64,000 nt of DNA from JACRCT01 sp049841135 (GTDB lineage: Bacteria; Myxococcota; Myxococcia; Myxococcales; UBA5297), in assembly GCA_049841135.1 (NCBI GenBank), contig JASGHK010000007.1, positions 124,001 to 188,000 on the forward strand. Direction: 5' to 3'. Below the pieces are notes generated by a model. That model was not told the origin of the DNA, made no database searches, and worked only from the letters and a program-made list of their open reading frames with translations. Below, piece after piece: positions 55,233 to 64,000 of the stretch (position 1 is its first letter; each line of letters opens with the position of its first letter). Position numbers and translations under genes: made by a program.

Positions 55233-57562
55233 ATGGATGTGGGGGCCGTGTTGAAGGTTCTGACCCAACTTCGTTTCGGCGCCTGGCTCGCCGTGCTCTG
55301 CGCCTGCTGCCTCGAGGGAGGCCTCGCAGTGGCGGCAGAGCCCGTTCCGGCACCTCCCGATGCACCCGCGTCCACGCCCTCGGCTCCGACCGGGGCCGAG
55401 CCGCCCGCGGCGACCGAGACAGTCCAGCCCGCCGCGCCGTCTGAGGCTGCTCCCGCCGGCGCCTCGCCCGCGGCCCCGGCCGCGACGGAGCCTGCCGCCC
55501 CGGAGCCCTCGACGCTGGCCGAGTCCATCTTCGAGTTCGAGACGCAGCTCGACCAGCTCGTGGTGTCCGGCACGAAGATCGCCCAGCGGGTCACGCAGGT
55601 GCCGGCGGTCGTCACGGTCATCAAGGGCGAGGAGCTGCTCGCGCGGGGCTACACCAGCCTGGCCGATGCGCTGCGCACGGTGCCCGGCTTCTACGACGTC
55701 TACGACCTGTCCACGCACAACGTCGGCATCCGCGGCATCAACGGCGGGGCGCGCGCCAGCGGGTCCATCCTCAAGCTGATGATCGACGGGCAGGCCATCC
55801 ACTTCCGTCCCTCGACCGGAAACTTCTTCGGCGAGGGCTCATCCCGCTGCAGGCCGTCGAGCGGATCGAGGTCATCCGCGGCCCCGGCTCGGCGCTGTAC
55901 GGCGCCAACGCCTTCCTGGGCGTCGTCAACATCATCACCAAGGCGGGCGCGTCGGCCGAGGGCGTGCGGCTGTCGGGGAGCATCGGCAACGTCAACGACC
56001 GCCTGGCGGGCGGAGGCGGCCTGCTCCTGTCGGCGGCGACCGAGAGGGCCGAGGTCGTCGTCGCCGCGAACGTGCTGGTGCTCGACCGCTCGAACCTGTC
56101 GCTGCCGCAGTCGAGCCCGCTGCTCGCGCGCGGCCTGGAGAACCCCGACACCAGCCGCGGCGACGTCTCGCGGCCCAAGAGCGTCTTCGCCAAGGCCGCC
56201 TACGGCAAGGCCTCCGAGGGGTTCGGGCGGGTCTCGGCGCTGGCCTCCCTGCAGAACCTGGAGACCGGCGGCGAGTTCCAGGACTACGCGCCGCTCACGC
56301 ACGGCACCCGCATCGCCCTGCTCAACCAGACCTACCGGCTCGCCTGGGACCGCGAGTGGGAGAAGGTGAAGCTCCGGGTGTCGGGCGCCTACCTCGACTC
56401 CGAGCCGTCGGCGCGCGAGCGGATCGACCTGGGCCAGCCGGGCAGCGTGCTGCTGCGCAGGGTGCGCACCGAGGGGGCCGAGGTCTCGCTGGAGCTGCAG
56501 TGGCAGGTGGTGGAGACGCTCTCGCTCTCGGTGGGGGCGGACACCCAGCACGAGCTGCACTGGCTGCAGGCGTACGACACGCTCTTGACCGAGGACGTGC
56601 TGGCCTACGACGGCTCGGTGCTGCGCTCGGCGGGGACGATCATCCCCAGCGAGCAGTCGGGGCAGACCCGGAAGTTCTTCAACGCCGGCGCCTTCCTGCA
56701 GGCGCTCTGGCAGATCACCCCGAGCCTGGGGCTGACCGGCGGCGCGCGGCTGGACTTCCACAACGTGTACGGCTCGCACGTCAGCCCGCGCCTGGCCGGC
56801 GTGTTCGCGCCCGAGGACGCCGCCTACAGCCTCAAGCTGCTCTACGGCTCGAGCTTCAAGGCGCCCAGCGCCGAGCAGCTCTACACCGAGCCCATGCAGC
56901 CCTTCGACATCCGCGGCAACGAGAAGCTGGGCGTGCAGACCGCCCACACCGTGGAGCTGGCCGGCAGCTACCGGCTGGGCAAGAGCGGCGAGGTCACCGC
57001 GGACCTCTTCGCCACCTACGTCTCCGGCCGCGTGGCCTACGTGCAGCGCGGCCTGTACCTGTCGGCCCAGAACCTGCTCGACGAGTGGTACGGCGGCGCC
57101 GAGGTCGAGGCGCGCTACCAGTTCACCGGCTGGCTGGGCGGCCGGCTGGGCGTGGGGGTCGCCGCGCTCCTGTCGCAGGAGCAGAACGCCACCGTCCTCG
57201 TCACCGGCAGCCCGCAGAGCAAGCAGCCGCTCTTCCCGCAGCTGCAGGCGCACCTCGTCGTCGACGCCACCCTGCCGTGGTGGGGCCTCAAGATCTCGCC
57301 GGAGCTGTCCTTCGTCGGCGAGCGCGAGGCCTCGCAGTCGAACGTGATGCTGCTCGACCAGAGCTATTCGCTGCCGCCCTACCTCTACACGGCGCTGTCG
57401 GTGTCGCTGCCGGACCTGAAGCTCATCGGCGAGCGGCCCACCAGCCTGAGCGCCCGCATCGTCAACCCCATCAACTGGCGCTGGAGCGAGCCCGGCTTCA
57501 ACGGGGTCGACGTGCCCAGCCAGGCGCCGACCTTCCTCCTCACCCTCACCCAGGGCCTCTAG
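55233..57562 (+). CDS. TonB-dependent outer-membrane receptor, one frameshift in this sequence
   Basis: The ~776-aa receptor has a signal peptide (cleavage near LAVAAEP), a Pro/Ala-rich segment (~30-95), a plug domain (VVSGTKIAQRVTQVPAVVTVIKGEEL, DALRTVPGFYDVYD, IDGQAIHF, RIEVIRGPGSALYGANAFLGVVNI) and a beta-barrel to the C-terminus (FLLTLTQGL). No STN domain is seen, so it is a transporter rather than a signal-transducing type. The frame changes at GAGGGCTC 55833-55840; GAGGAGCTC restores FGEELIPLQAVERIEV. ATG 55233 follows GGGGGG. It lies between two paralogous binding lipoproteins, with 5 bp to the second, implying a joint role for one ligand class. Confidence 0.9.
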
Positions 57563-57567
57563 CGCCC

Positions 57568-58785
57568 ATGCCCAACGCTCTCCGCCGCCTGGTCGCTCTC
57601 TGGCTGCTCGCGCTGCTCGCGGGCTGCCCGCGGGCGGCGCAGGAGGGCCAGGCCATCGGCGTGCTCCTGCCGCGGACCGGGACCCTGGCGGACTCGGGCG
57701 GGCACGCCGAGTCGGCGGTGCTGCTGGCCGCGGAGAAGGTGAACCTCGCGGGCGGGGTGGGGGGCAAGCCCATCACCCTGGTGATCAAGGACACGCGCTC
57801 GCAGGGCGTGGCCGGCAGCGAGGCCGCGAGGAAGCTGCTCACCGACTCCGACGATCTGCTGGCCGTCCTCGGCCCCGAAGAGGACGACGTGGCCGACACG
57901 CTGGTGGCGCTGGCGAAGGAGAAGAAGCGGGTCCAGGTCTCCGGCGGCGTCACCGCCGTGCGCTTCGCCACCGTCGACGACGGCGGCTACTTCTTCCGCA
58001 CCTGCCCCTCGAGCCGGGTGACCGCCAACGCCATCGTCACCCGCATGCTCGAGGACGGGATGGACACCGCGAGCTTCCTCTTCGTGCGCAACGACTTCGG
58101 GGTGGCCTTCATCAGCTCCGCCGCCCAGGCCTACGGCCTCCACGGCGGCACGCTCCTGTCTCCGGGGACCTTCGACGTCCCGATCGCGGTGGAGCCCGGC
58201 CTCAAGGACTACCGCGAGGTCCTCAACGAGGTCCTCTCCTTCAAGCCCAAGGCCCTGCTCATCGCCGCCGACCCGCTCACGGGGGCGCGGCTGGTGAGCG
58301 ACTGGAAGCTGCTGGGCGGCAACGCCCGCCTCTACCTGGCCCCTCCGCTGATGACCGACGCCTTCGTCCAGGACGTGCCCGCGGGCGCGCTCGAAGGGGC
58401 GGTGGGCGTGAGCGCGCTCTCCGGCGACGCGGACGGCTCCTTCGCCAAGGCCTACTCCGAGGCGGTGGGCGAGCAGCCGGCGCAGTCGGCCTACTTCTAT
58501 TACGACGCCATGGCGCTGGTGGCCCTGGCCATCGAGCGGGCCACGACTCTGGCGGGTGGTGCGCCGGACGGGGACCAGGTCCGCGCCGCCCTCGTGGACG
58601 TCGCCTCGCCCCCGGGCACCAAGGTCCACTGGAACGAGCTGGGCCAGGCGCTGGAGCGGATCCGGGCCGGCGAGGACATCGACTACGATGGGGCCTCTGG
58701 CGAGATCGACTTCGACCCGGCGGGAGACGTCACCTCGAAGGCGGTCGGGCTCTGGCGGGTCTCGGCGAGCACCATCGTCCGGTAG
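57568..58785 (+). CDS. Peripla_BP_6-type substrate-binding lipoprotein, copy 2
   Basis: This 405-aa lipoprotein (lipobox LAGC) is a close paralogue of the gene at 53909. Shared blocks include LLPRTG-LADSGGHAE, NLAGGVGGKP, LGPEEDDVADTL-like, DDGGYFFRTCP, RLVSDWKLLGG and ASPPGTKV-W-EL. Differences concentrate around residues 160-205 (FLFVRNDFGVAFISSAAQAYG against MLYVPDELGSFFANYASVAYC), a likely ligand-facing region. It starts 5 bp after the receptor gene and is translationally linked to it. Its intact 3' end (VSASTIVR) is the guide for correcting copy 1. Confidence 0.9.
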   Translation: MPNALRRLVALWLLALLAGCPRAAQEGQAIGVLLPRTGTLADSGGHAESAVLLAAEKVNLAGGVGGKPITLVIKDTRSQGVAGSEAARKLLTDSDDLLAVLGPEEDDVADTLVALAKEKKRVQVSGGVTAVRFATVDDGGYFFRTCPSSRVTANAIVTRMLEDGMDTASFLFVRNDFGVAFISSAAQAYGLHGGTLLSPGTFDVPIAVEPGLKDYREVLNEVLSFKPKALLIAADPLTGARLVSDWKLLGGNARLYLAPPLMTDAFVQDVPAGALEGAVGVSALSGDADGSFAKAYSEAVGEQPAQSAYFYYDAMALVALAIERATTLAGGAPDGDQVRAALVDVASPPGTKVHWNELGQALERIRAGEDIDYDGASGEIDFDPAGDVTSKAVGLWRVSASTIVR

Positions 58786-58819
58786 GTGGGAAGCATCGAC
58801 GAAGTCGAAAGGGGAAATC

Positions 58820-59932
58820 ATGGTGAACGACCACAAGCGGTGGCTGGCGGCCGTCGCGGCGCTGGCGGCAGCACTCTCCGGAACCGCCTGCTCACCCCCC
58901 GGCGGTCCGCCGGACGCAGGCCCGGAGAAGCTCAAGGTCGCCTTCGTCTACATCACCACCCCCGGCGACTACGGCTGGACCTACGCCCACGACCAGGGGC
59001 GCAAGGAGGCCGCCAAGTCGCTGACCAACGTGGAGATCACCTACAAGGACAACGTGCCCGAGGGGCCCGACGCGGTCCCGGTCCTCGACAAGCTCGTCGC
59101 CGACGGCAACAAGCTCATCTTCACCACCAGCTACGGCTACATGGACGCCACGCTGGAGGCCGCCAACAAGCACAAGGACGTCAAGTTCGAGCACTGCTCC
59201 GGCTACAAGACCGCCGACAACCTGGCCAACTACTTCGGCCGCATGTACCAGGCCCGCTACCTCTCCGGGCTGGTCGCCGGGAAGATGACCAAGGGCAACA
59301 AGATCGGCTACGTCGCCGCCTTCCCCATCCCCGAGGTCATCCGGATGCTCAACGCCTTCACCCTGGGCGTGCGCAAGGTGAACCCCGGCGCCACCGTGCA
59401 GGTCGAGTGGACCAACACCTGGTACGACCCGAAGCTCGAGGGCGACGCGGCGCAGAAGCTCATCGACGCCGGCTGCGACGTGCTGGCCCAGCACCAGGAC
59501 TCGACCGCGCCGGTCGAGAAGGCCAAGGCCGCGGGCATCTACGCCATCGGCTACAACGCGGACATGGTCCCGGTCGCGCCGGACACCGTGCTGACCGACC
59601 CCGTCTGGCACTGGGAGGTCTACTACAAGGAGCGGATCAAGGCCGTGCAGGACGGCACCTGGACCTCGCAGTCCTGGTGGGGCCCCATCAGCACCGGCAT
59701 CGTGGACATCGGCCCCTACGGCAACCAGGTGCCGCAGGAGGTCAAGGACCTGGTCGCGACGGCCAAACAGGATCTGGTCGCCAAGCGCTTCGACGTGTTC
59801 TGGGGCCCGCTCAAGAAGCAGGACGGGACGGTGTGGCTCAACGACGGCGAAAAGATGACCGACCCGCAGATGCTGAGCATGAACGAGCTGGTCGAGGGCG
59901 TGGTCGGCACCGTGCCGCCTCCGAGCCCGTAG
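58820..59932 (+). CDS. BMP-family basic membrane lipoprotein (nucleoside-type binding protein)
   Basis: The 370-aa protein has a signal with lipobox GTAC and the BMP/PnrA-like binding fold: LKVAFVYITTPGDYGWTYAHDQG, IFTTSYGYMDATLEAANKH, RYLSGLVAGKMTKGNKIGYV, NAFTLGVRKVNPGATVQVEW, CDVLAQHQDSTAPVEKAKAAG and GYNADM. Family members bind purine nucleosides, and nearly all motifs for that fold are intact. It follows copy 2 of the binding lipoproteins by 34 bp. As elsewhere in the cluster there is no ABC permease. A strong hairpin ends the unit. Confidence 0.9.
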   Translation: MVNDHKRWLAAVAALAAALSGTACSPPGGPPDAGPEKLKVAFVYITTPGDYGWTYAHDQGRKEAAKSLTNVEITYKDNVPEGPDAVPVLDKLVADGNKLIFTTSYGYMDATLEAANKHKDVKFEHCSGYKTADNLANYFGRMYQARYLSGLVAGKMTKGNKIGYVAAFPIPEVIRMLNAFTLGVRKVNPGATVQVEWTNTWYDPKLEGDAAQKLIDAGCDVLAQHQDSTAPVEKAKAAGIYAIGYNADMVPVAPDTVLTDPVWHWEVYYKERIKAVQDGTWTSQSWWGPISTGIVDIGPYGNQVPQEVKDLVATAKQDLVAKRFDVFWGPLKKQDGTVWLNDGEKMTDPQMLSMNELVEGVVGTVPPPSP

Positions 59933-59962
59933 TCCGTCGCCCCGCCTTCTCGTGTCCGTGCA

Positions 59963-59992
59963 CCGCCGGCGTCCCTCTTCGGACGCCGGCGG
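59963..59992 (+). terminator. Terminator of the binding-protein/receptor unit
   Basis: A 12-bp perfect stem (59963-59974 with 59981-59992) and 6-nt loop start 30 nt after the BMP stop. The T-tract is poor. Confidence 0.6.
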
Positions 59993-60090
59993 CGCCATAT
60001 CGGGGACCGATCGGCGCATGGCCGCCCGCTCTTCGAGCGAACCGGAGAGGGGGCGCAGCGCGGGTGAGCAAGCGGGCTCGCGTCGCCAGC

Positions 60091-60130
60091 GCGAAGGAAT
60101 CGTGTACCCTCGCCGCGTCGGTTCCTTCGC
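60091..60130 (+). other. 5'-leader hairpin before the symporter gene
   Basis: GCGAAGGAA (60091-60099) and TTCCTTCGC (60122-60130) can pair across a 22-nt loop ending just before the ribosome site GAGGAG of the gene at 60146. It may influence translation. A glycine riboswitch was considered but its conserved core is not recognisable. Confidence 0.35.
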
Positions 60131-60145
60131 TTCCACGAGGAGTGC

Positions 60146-61525
60146 ATGGCCGCTCTCGAGTCGTTGCTCGACACCATCAGTGGCTTCGTCTGGGGCGTCC
60201 CTCTCCTCGTGCTGCTGTGCGGGACGCACCTGTTCCTGACCTTCCGGCTTCGCTTCATCCAGCGCTACCTCCCCACGGCCATCAAGCTGTCGGTGCGGCG
60301 TGAGTCGGAGGGGAAGGGCGACGTCAGCCAGTTCGGGGCGCTGGTCACGGCGCTGGCGGCGACCATCGGCACCGGCAACATCGTCGGTGTGGCCACCGCC
60401 GTCGCGCTGGGCGGGCCGGGCGCGGTGCTGTGGATGTGGCTGACCGGCGTCTTCGGCATCGCCACCAAGTACGCCGAGGCGCTGCTCGCGGTGGAGTACC
60501 GGGTCTCCAACGAGAAGGGGCAGATGGCCGGCGGCCCGATGTACGCGCTGGAGCGGGGACTCAAGCAGAAGTGGCTGGGCGTGCTCTTCGCTGTCTTCAC
60601 CGCGGTGGCGGCGTTCGGCATCGGCTGCATGGTGCAGGCGAACTCCATCTCCGAGCTGCTCAAGGAGAGCTACTCCGTCTCGCCGTGGCTCTCCGGCGGC
60701 GTGATGACCGCGGTGACCGCGGCGGTCATCCTGGGCGGCATCAAGTCCATCGCCCGGTTCTGCGAGTGGCTGGTGCCGTTCATGGCCCTCTTCTACGTGC
60801 TGGGGTGCCTGGTCCTGCTCGCCATTCACTGGCAGGCGGTGCCGGGGGCGGCGGTGCTGATCGTCAAGAGCGCCTTCACCGGTCAGGCCGCGGTGGGCGG
60901 CTTCGTCGGCGCGGGGATGATGCAGGCGCTGCGCTACGGCGTGGCGCGCGGGCTGTTCTCCAACGAGTCCGGCCTGGGCAGCGCGCCCATCGTCGCCGCC
61001 GCCGCCCAGACCCGGAACCCGGTGCGCCAGGCGCTGGTCTCGAGCACCGGCACCTTCTGGGACACGGTGGTCGTCTGCCTGATGACCGGCCTGGTGGTGG
61101 TGGCCTCGGGCGAGTGGCAGAACGGCCTGCAGGGCGCGGCGCTCACCAAAGCGGCGTTCGCCAGCATCCCCACCGTCGGGCCCATCGTGCTGACCGTGGG
61201 ACTGCTCACCTTCGTCTTCTCCACCATCCTGGGCTGGTCCTACTACGGCGAGAAGGCGGCCGAGTACCTCTTCGGCGGGCGCGCCGTGCTCCCCTACCGC
61301 GTGCTGTGGGTCGCGGCGGTGATGGCCGGCTCGGTGGTGTCGCTCAAGTCGGTCTGGGCCTTCGCGGACATCGCCAACGGGCTGATGGCCGTGCCCAACC
61401 TCATCTCGCTGCTGGCGCTCAACGGCGTCATCGTCAAGCTCACCCGCGACTACCTCTGGATCGGCCAGCTCGACCGCGAGTCGGCGGCCGAGCCCAAGCC
61501 GCCCGCCGCCGAGCCCGCCGCCTAG
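60146..61525 (+). CDS. Sodium/alanine (glycine) symporter, AGCS family
   Basis: The 459-aa inner-membrane protein has ~11 hydrophobic helices and the AGCS signatures: GALVTALAATIGTGNIVGVATAVALGGPGA (ion-coupling region), WLTGVFGIATKYAEALLAVEYR, GGPMYALERGL and GLFSNESGLGSAPI. The family imports alanine or glycine with Na+ or H+. ATG 60146 follows GAGGAG. The short C-terminal tail is Pro/Glu-rich. It stands after the terminator of the receptor cluster and before a small lipoprotein gene (62 bp). Confidence 0.93.
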   Translation: MAALESLLDTISGFVWGVPLLVLLCGTHLFLTFRLRFIQRYLPTAIKLSVRRESEGKGDVSQFGALVTALAATIGTGNIVGVATAVALGGPGAVLWMWLTGVFGIATKYAEALLAVEYRVSNEKGQMAGGPMYALERGLKQKWLGVLFAVFTAVAAFGIGCMVQANSISELLKESYSVSPWLSGGVMTAVTAAVILGGIKSIARFCEWLVPFMALFYVLGCLVLLAIHWQAVPGAAVLIVKSAFTGQAAVGGFVGAGMMQALRYGVARGLFSNESGLGSAPIVAAAAQTRNPVRQALVSSTGTFWDTVVVCLMTGLVVVASGEWQNGLQGAALTKAAFASIPTVGPIVLTVGLLTFVFSTILGWSYYGEKAAEYLFGGRAVLPYRVLWVAAVMAGSVVSLKSVWAFADIANGLMAVPNLISLLALNGVIVKLTRDYLWIGQLDRESAAEPKPPAAEPAA

Positions 61526-61587
61526 CGAGCGGCCGCTCCAGCCGCCGCGGGCGGCGGTGCTATGCTTCGCCGCACCAAGGAGCCGGA

Positions 61588-62076
61588 ATGACCCGCCGCA
61601 GCTGGCAGCCCAGGGCGTGGAGCGTGATGCCCGCCCTGCTCTGCGCGGCCGTCGCCACCGGGTGCCCGAGGAGCGCCGTGACCAGGGACGACGCAAGCGC
61701 CGCCGCCCAGCCTCCACCGAGCCACGCGCTCGCCTACGCCGACGGGAGCGGCAACGCCTGGCTTCTGGACGGCGCCCGCCTGCGGTACGTCCCGGTGCGC
61801 CCGGAGGAGAGCTCCAGCGGCACCTACAGTGGCGGCGAGCCGTTCGAGCGGTCGCTCACGGCCGAGGAGCGCGCGGAGCTGACCTCCGCCCTCGATGCCG
61901 CCTGGGCCGCGGTGGGAGCCCAGGTGCCGGACGTGCCGGACCGGGGGATGGGGTCGGGCCTGGTGAGCCGGGAGCGTGCGGGCGGACGGGAGAGCGTGGT
62001 GCTCGCCCCGGGCTGCCGGGAGCAGCGCGTGATCGAGTCCGTGCTCGCCAGCATGCGCCCGGCCGGCAAGGACTGA
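61588..62076 (+). CDS. Small exported protein of unknown function
   Basis: ATG 61588 has AAGGAG 5 nt upstream. The 162-aa product has a signal with lipobox-like ATGC (SVMPALLCAAVATGC) and is probably a lipoprotein. The mature region has a short beta hairpin (LAYADGSGNAWLLDGARLRYVPV), a helix (TAEERAELTSALDAAWAAV) and ends in a small conserved-looking domain with one Cys. Its style matches the many small lipoproteins of this genome. It lies 21 bp before the sensor gene and could be co-transcribed with it. Confidence 0.65.
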   Translation: MTRRSWQPRAWSVMPALLCAAVATGCPRSAVTRDDASAAAQPPPSHALAYADGSGNAWLLDGARLRYVPVRPEESSSGTYSGGEPFERSLTAEERAELTSALDAAWAAVGAQVPDVPDRGMGSGLVSRERAGGRESVVLAPGCREQRVIESVLASMRPAGKD

Positions 62077-62097
62077 GGCGAGGCAGGCAGGGGGCGT

Positions 62098-64000
62098 ATG
62101 CGGCTGATCTACAGAATCCTCCTGGTCCTCGCCGTCGCCTTCGTCGTGCCCATCCTGGTGCTGGGCGCCATGGCCTACCAGGCGATGGAGCAGAATCGAC
62201 CGGCAGGCGACGCAGCGTGCGGTGGAGACGCTGCGGCGGACCGAGCAGGAGCACCTGGTCGACGCCGCCGAGCAGATGGCGGCAAAGATCGACCATCTGC
62301 TCCAGACCTACCGGCAGAAGACCGAGACGCTGCGCGCCACCTTCCAGTACGTCGCCGCGCACCCGGAGGTCTTCGACCGCACGAAGCTGCCTGACCTCTA
62401 CCCGGGCCGCGAGCGGGCGGGGCTCCCCGGGTTCGGCTACGTCGACCCGACGGTGGGCGCCTACGCCGACTACGAGCGCAAGAGCGACGGCTGCCCATGG
62501 GTCCCGCGCCCGGTCGTCCAGCGCATCGCCCGGGAGCCCGCGCTCGCCCGGGAAGTCTCCGAGGCGCTCTTCCAGGTGATGCAGCTGACGCCGCTGCTGC
62601 GCCACGCGGGCAATGCCCACAAGGAAGGGGGCGTCGACCTGGTCTGGGTGGTGACCGCGCAGCAGGCGACCAACGTCTACCCCGCCTACGACTATCGCGA
62701 GCGTCCGCACCCGCCCGGAGATCGTGGACCTGGACGAGAACACCCAGGACTACGTGCGCCTGCTCGACGCGCAGCACGACCCTGAGCGGCAGCTGCGCTG
62801 GCTCGAGCCCTACCTCGACCAGTTCAAGGGCACGTGGATGACGAGCTGCGCCGCCCCGGCCTACCTGGGCGACCGCTTCCTGGGCACGGTCGGCATGGAC
62901 CTGCTGCTGCACACCATCACCGACCAGGTGCTGGCGCTGCGCCCGGGACCTGAGGGGTACGCCTTCCTCGTCACCGCCGCCGGCAAGCCGCTGGCGCTGC
63001 CCGAGGAGGGCCTCAAGGAGCTGCTCTGGGACGACGCGCAGCGCCGGGTGATGGCCGACAGCCAGCGCGCCTCGCCCGAGCGGCGCTGGACGACCGAGCA
63101 GATCGCCTCGCTCTCGCGCATCGCCCTGGACCAGAGCCCGGACGAGCACCAGCGCCAGCTGATCGGGCGGATGCGAGCGGGGGGCAAGGGCAGCGAGGAG
63201 CTGCGCCTCGGGGGCCGTGAGCTGGTCGTCGCCTACGCGCCGGTGGCCAGCACCGGCTGGAGCGTGGGGCTGGTGGTGCCGGTGGCGCAGGTCGTCGCGC
63301 CGGCGCTGTCCATCCAAGAGGCGATCCAGGCGGGCACCCGCCTCATCACCGGCCAGTTCCTGGGCGGGGTGCTGGTCGTGCTGCTGCTCTCCATCGCCGT
63401 CGGCTTCCTGCTCCACTACCTGACCATCCGCCCGCTGGTGAAGCTGGCGGCGACGGTGGAGAAGGTGAGCTGGGAGAACCTCGAGCTGGGGCCGGAGCCG
63501 GCGCCGGCCCGCAGCGACGAGGTGGGGCACCTGTACGCCAAGTTCCGGGAGATGTTGGGCCTCTTGCGCACCACCCGCGACGAGATCGAGCGCAAGGCCG
63601 GCGAGCTGGTCAACGCCAACGAGAGCCTGGGCCGCGAGGTCGAGGTCCGCCGCGCGGCCGAGGCGGAGGTGGTGCGGGAGAAGGAGCTGCTGGCGGTCAC
63701 GCTGCACAGCATCGGCGACGGCGTCATCACCACCGACCTGCAGGCGCGGGTGGTCCTGGCCAACCCGGTGGCCGAGGCGCTCACCGGCTGGACGAGCGAG
63801 GAGGCGCGCGGCCGCCCGCTGGACGAGGTCTTCGCGGTGGTCGCCGAGGAGGACGGCGCGGCCCGGCCCAGCCCGGTCGCGCAGGTGCTGGCCTCGGGCA
63901 AGGTGGTGGACCTCGCCAACCACACGCTGCTCGTCGCCCGCGACGGCACGAGGCGCGCCATCGCCGACAGCGCCGCGCCCATCCGCGACGCCACCGGCCA
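62098..64000 (+). CDS. Sensor protein (dCache-like, HAMP, PAS), probably histidine kinase; partial, two frameshifts in this sequence
   Basis: The gene runs off the window. It starts with a membrane helix (ILLVLAVAFVVPILVLGAMAY), then a ~400-residue extracytoplasmic domain of double-Cache type (GTVGMDLLLHTITDQVLAL, EGYAFLVTAAGKPLALPEEG). A second helix (FLGGVLVVLLLSIAVGFLLHY), HAMP (IRPLVKLAATVEKV), a coiled coil and a PAS domain (TLHSIGDGVITTDLQARVVLAN) follow to the edge. Frames change near 62188, where AGAATCG should probably be AGATCG, and at GAGCGTC 62699-62705, where GAGCTC restores YRELRTRPEIVD. A kinase or cyclase output is expected beyond the edge. The Cache domain could read a ligand held by the neighbouring binding proteins. 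Confidence 0.82.

Noticed and set aside
60000..60145. Glycine riboswitch upstream of the AGCS symporter
   Set aside because: GGAGAG and GAAGGA-like words occur, but their order and the conserved core do not match.
1..64000. tRNA, rRNA or transposase genes
   Set aside because: No T-loop or acceptor-stem pattern, rRNA core sequence, or DDE/IS-family protein was found on reading both strands.

Overview
The window is GC-rich (roughly 70 %) bacterial chromosome. Several traits point to Myxococcota. The secreted protein at 45541-48791 ends in a MYXO-CTERM-type tail (Cys-rich GGGCGC, hydrophobic stretch, GRRR). The sigma factor at 51895 resembles the Myxococcales-specific sigma-70 families. A Hanks-type Ser/Thr kinase with TPR-like repeats lies next to it, and there are many lipoproteins, including one with an Asp/Ala/Gly-rich linker. 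I see no rRNA, tRNA, CRISPR array, insertion sequence or prophage gene.

Layout. 0.2-6.5 kb: a DUF4157-like HExxH protein, a lipoprotein, an unknown Pro/Lys-rich protein, an EEP-family hydrolase, a cell-wall amidase overlapping a phosphodiester-glycosidase-like gene, and two small secreted proteins. 6.7-10 kb: tatD and a hybrid PAS/GAF histidine kinase. 10.5-16.8 kb: one giant (~2130 aa) apparently cytosolic protein. 17-23.8 kb: a lipoprotein, an M15-like peptidase, a radical SAM protein and an operon-like pair (DUF3142 lipoprotein plus a helical-repeat exported protein). 24-27.7 kb: a two-gene xanthine dehydrogenase. 28-33 kb: a penicillin-acylase-type Ntn hydrolase, a three-gene membrane operon and a hemerythrin. 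33.3-35.5 kb: an SDR and a thiolase, with a readable promoter. 36.7-45.3 kb: a PDZ lipoprotein, a NodU/CmcH-type carbamoyltransferase, an unrecognised 781-aa protein and an ABC-2 exporter with a palindromic operator. 45.5-52.7 kb: a secreted multidomain protein, then the kinase and sigma factor pair. 52.9-64 kb: four substrate-binding proteins around a TonB-dependent receptor with no ABC permease or ATPase, then an AGCS symporter and a sensor protein cut by the window end.

The last cluster reads as an outer-membrane uptake and extracytoplasmic sensing module rather than an ordinary ABC importer. It is the best candidate here for an undescribed system.

A second window-wide pattern matters to anyone using this annotation. 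Eleven otherwise intact genes are split by 15 apparent single-base-type frameshifts. Twelve of these lie in or next to a sequence that becomes, or already is, GAGCTC once the frame is restored. This looks like a motif-specific sequencing error, probably from a modified GAGCTC site, so I annotate these genes as single, probably functional CDSs.
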